Shown here piece after piece: positions 12,468 to 13,704 of a DNA stretch of 13,704 nt. Every line of letters starts with the position of its first letter. Within the stretch, counting starts at the first letter, position 1. This DNA comes from JBQCDV01 sp051960855 (lineage in GTDB: Bacteria; Actinomycetota; Actinomycetes; JAJZTN01), in assembly GCA_051960855.1 (NCBI GenBank), contig JBQCDV010000205.1:1-13704 (forward strand), in the 5' to 3' direction. A program made the translations under genes and the position numbers. The notes beneath the pieces were generated by a model, which had not been told where the DNA came from, did not search any database, and saw only the letters and a list, made by a program, of their open reading frames with translations.

Positions 12468-13704
12468 CAGCCCTCCCCGGAGGCCTCGTCGGGGGGTTCG
12501 GCCGCCCGCTCCTGGGCAGCGGCGACGACGTCGTTCGGGTCGAGGAGCCCGAAGTAGCGGGCGGCGGTGTCGACGTCCTTGTCCCCGCGCCCGGAGAGGT
12601 TGACGAGGATCACCGACGCGGGGCCGAGCTCGCGCGCGACGCGCAGCGCCCCCGCCACCGCGTGCGCGCTCTCGATCGCCGGCAGGATGCCTTCGGTGTG
12701 GCTGAGCAGCCGGAAGGCCTCCATGGCCTCGTCGTCGTCGACGGGCTGGTAGATGGCACGGCCGGTGTCGTGCAGCCAGGCGTGCTGCGGCCCCACGCCG
12801 GGGTAGTCGAGGCCGGCGGAGATCGAGTGCGAGGCCCGTGTCTGACCGTCCTCGTCCTGCAGCGTGTAGGTGCGGGCTCCGTGCAGGACACCGGGGGCGC
12901 CACCACTCATCCGCGCCGCGTGCAGCCCGCTGCCGACGCCCTTGCCCCCGGCCTCGAAGCCGTAGAGGCGGACGTCGGCGTCCTCGAGAAAGGCGGTGAA
13001 GATGCCCATGGCGTTGGAGCCACCGCCGACGCAGGCGCACACCGCGTCGGGCAGCCGGCCCAGCAGTTCCAGCACCTGACCGCGTGCCTCGTCGCCGATG
13101 ACCCGCTGGAAGTCGCGCACCATCGCGGGGAAGGGATGGGGCCCGGTCACGGTGCCGAGCAGGTAGTGGGTCGAGTCGACGTTGGTCACCCAGTCGCGCA
13201 TCGCCTCGTTGATGGCGTCCTTGAGCGTGCGCGAGCCCAGCGTCACCGGCACCACCGTGGCGCCCAGCAGCTTCATCCGGGCGACGTTGAGGGCCTGCCG
13301 GCGGGTGTCCTCCTCGCCCATATAGACCACGCACTCGAGCCCCAGCAGCGCCGCCGCGGTCGCCGTCGCGACTCCGTGCTGACCGGCGCCGGTCTCGGCG
13401 ATCACGCGGGTCTTGCCCATGCGCTTGGTGAGCAGGGCCTGACCGAGGACGTTGTTGATCTTGTGTGAGCCGGTGTGGTTGAGGTCTTCACGCTTGAGCA
13501 GGATGCGGGCGCCGCCGGCGTATTCGGCGAAGCGCCGCGCTTCGGTCAGTGGTGAGGGCCGGCCTGTGTAGTCGCGCAGCAGCTCACTGAGCTCGGCGCG
13601 GAATCCCGGGTCGGCCTGCGCGACCTCGAAGGCGGCGGTGAGCTCGTCAAGGGCGGCGACCAGCGCTTCAGGCACGAAGCGCCCGCCGTATTGGCCGAAG
13701 TGGC
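12464..13704 (-). CDS. trpB: Tryptophan synthase beta chain (5' end outside the window)
   Basis: TrpB is the pyridoxal-phosphate subunit that joins indole and serine to make tryptophan. The frame is open to the window edge. Its first visible residues, HFGQYGGRFVPEALVAALDE, are the well-known conserved N-terminal segment of TrpB, so the start codon lies a short way beyond 13704. The GTG at 13675 inside this segment is an internal Val codon. Later landmarks are LKREDLNHTGSHKINNVLGQ with the PLP-binding Lys (codon 13460-13462), AETGAGQHGVATA and the phosphate-binding GGGSNAMG. SAGLDYPGVGP and the C-terminal HAVAG and NLSGRGDKD stretches follow. About 413 residues are visible, close to full length. 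The form is the standard TrpB1 partner of TrpA, and trpA follows with a 4-nt overlap. Confidence 0.98.
   Translation of the reverse strand, partial: HFGQYGGRFVPEALVAALDELTAAFEVAQADPGFRAELSELLRDYTGRPSPLTEARRFAEYAGGARILLKREDLNHTGSHKINNVLGQALLTKRMGKTRVIAETGAGQHGVATATAAALLGLECVVYMGEEDTRRQALNVARMKLLGATVVPVTLGSRTLKDAINEAMRDWVTNVDSTHYLLGTVTGPHPFPAMVRDFQRVIGDEARGQVLELLGRLPDAVCACVGGGSNAMGIFTAFLEDADVRLYGFEAGGKGVGSGLHAARMSGGAPGVLHGARTYTLQDEDGQTRASHSISAGLDYPGVGPQHAWLHDTGRAIYQPVDDDEAMEAFRLLSHTEGILPAIESAHAVAGALRVARELGPASVILVNLSGRGDKDVDTAARYFGLLDPNDVVAAAQERAAEPPDEASGEGW

Noticed and set aside
11646..13334. 562-codon reading of trpA with a long N-terminal extension
   Set aside because: The extra N-terminal part is an off-frame translation of trpB, rich in Arg, Gly and Ala. 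TrpA begins at GTG 12467 in a GTGA overlap with trpB.
13673..13675. GTG as the trpB start codon
   Set aside because: The upstream in-frame codons read HFGQYGGRF, the conserved N-terminal segment of TrpB, so this GTG is an internal Val and the real start lies outside the window.

Overview
The window is very GC-rich, and every gene I can support lies on the minus strand, so it reads right to left. Gene content, strong G/C bias at third codon positions, GTG/TTG starts and 4-nt stop/start overlaps point to a high-GC Actinomycetota chromosome. The gene order trpB-trpA-...-lgt and priA-def-fmt-rsmB-rpe-...-ribH-hisE is typical of that phylum. I cannot name the genus. I see no tRNA, rRNA, IS element, phage gene, CRISPR array or clear pseudogene.

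Right part (13704 to about 8618): trpB (start beyond the window), trpA, a MauE/DoxX-type membrane protein, a membrane-anchored DsbA-like thioredoxin-fold protein, lgt and a VIT1/CCC1-family transporter. trpB/trpA, dsbA-like/lgt and lgt/VIT overlap by 4 nt (GTGA, GTGA, ATGA), so this looks like one operon. It joins the last steps of tryptophan synthesis to an extracytoplasmic thiol-redox pair, lipoprotein lipidation and a metal transporter.

Middle (8559 to 2584): priA (the degenerate actinobacterial form), def, fmt, rsmB and rpe, closely spaced. def and fmt handle N-terminal formylation, rsmB modifies 16S rRNA, and rpe belongs to the pentose phosphate pathway.

Left part (2583 to 1): a highly charged heptad-repeat protein of unknown function; a clear FMN riboswitch; a long leader; a PnuC-like transporter that the riboswitch identifies as the riboflavin transporter RibM; ribH; and the first 29 codons of hisE. 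ribD, riboflavin synthase and ribBA, which often sit between rpe and ribH in Actinobacteria, are absent from this stretch.

The most interesting observations are regulatory or in the accessory genes. The FMN riboswitch leader has an 11-nt perfect complement to the 5' strand of the aptamer P1 stem just upstream of the ribM ribosome binding site. The ribM-ribH gap carries a perfect 11-bp palindrome. The heptad-repeat gene is built from 21-bp DNA repeats. Nothing else in the window looks like an undescribed system.
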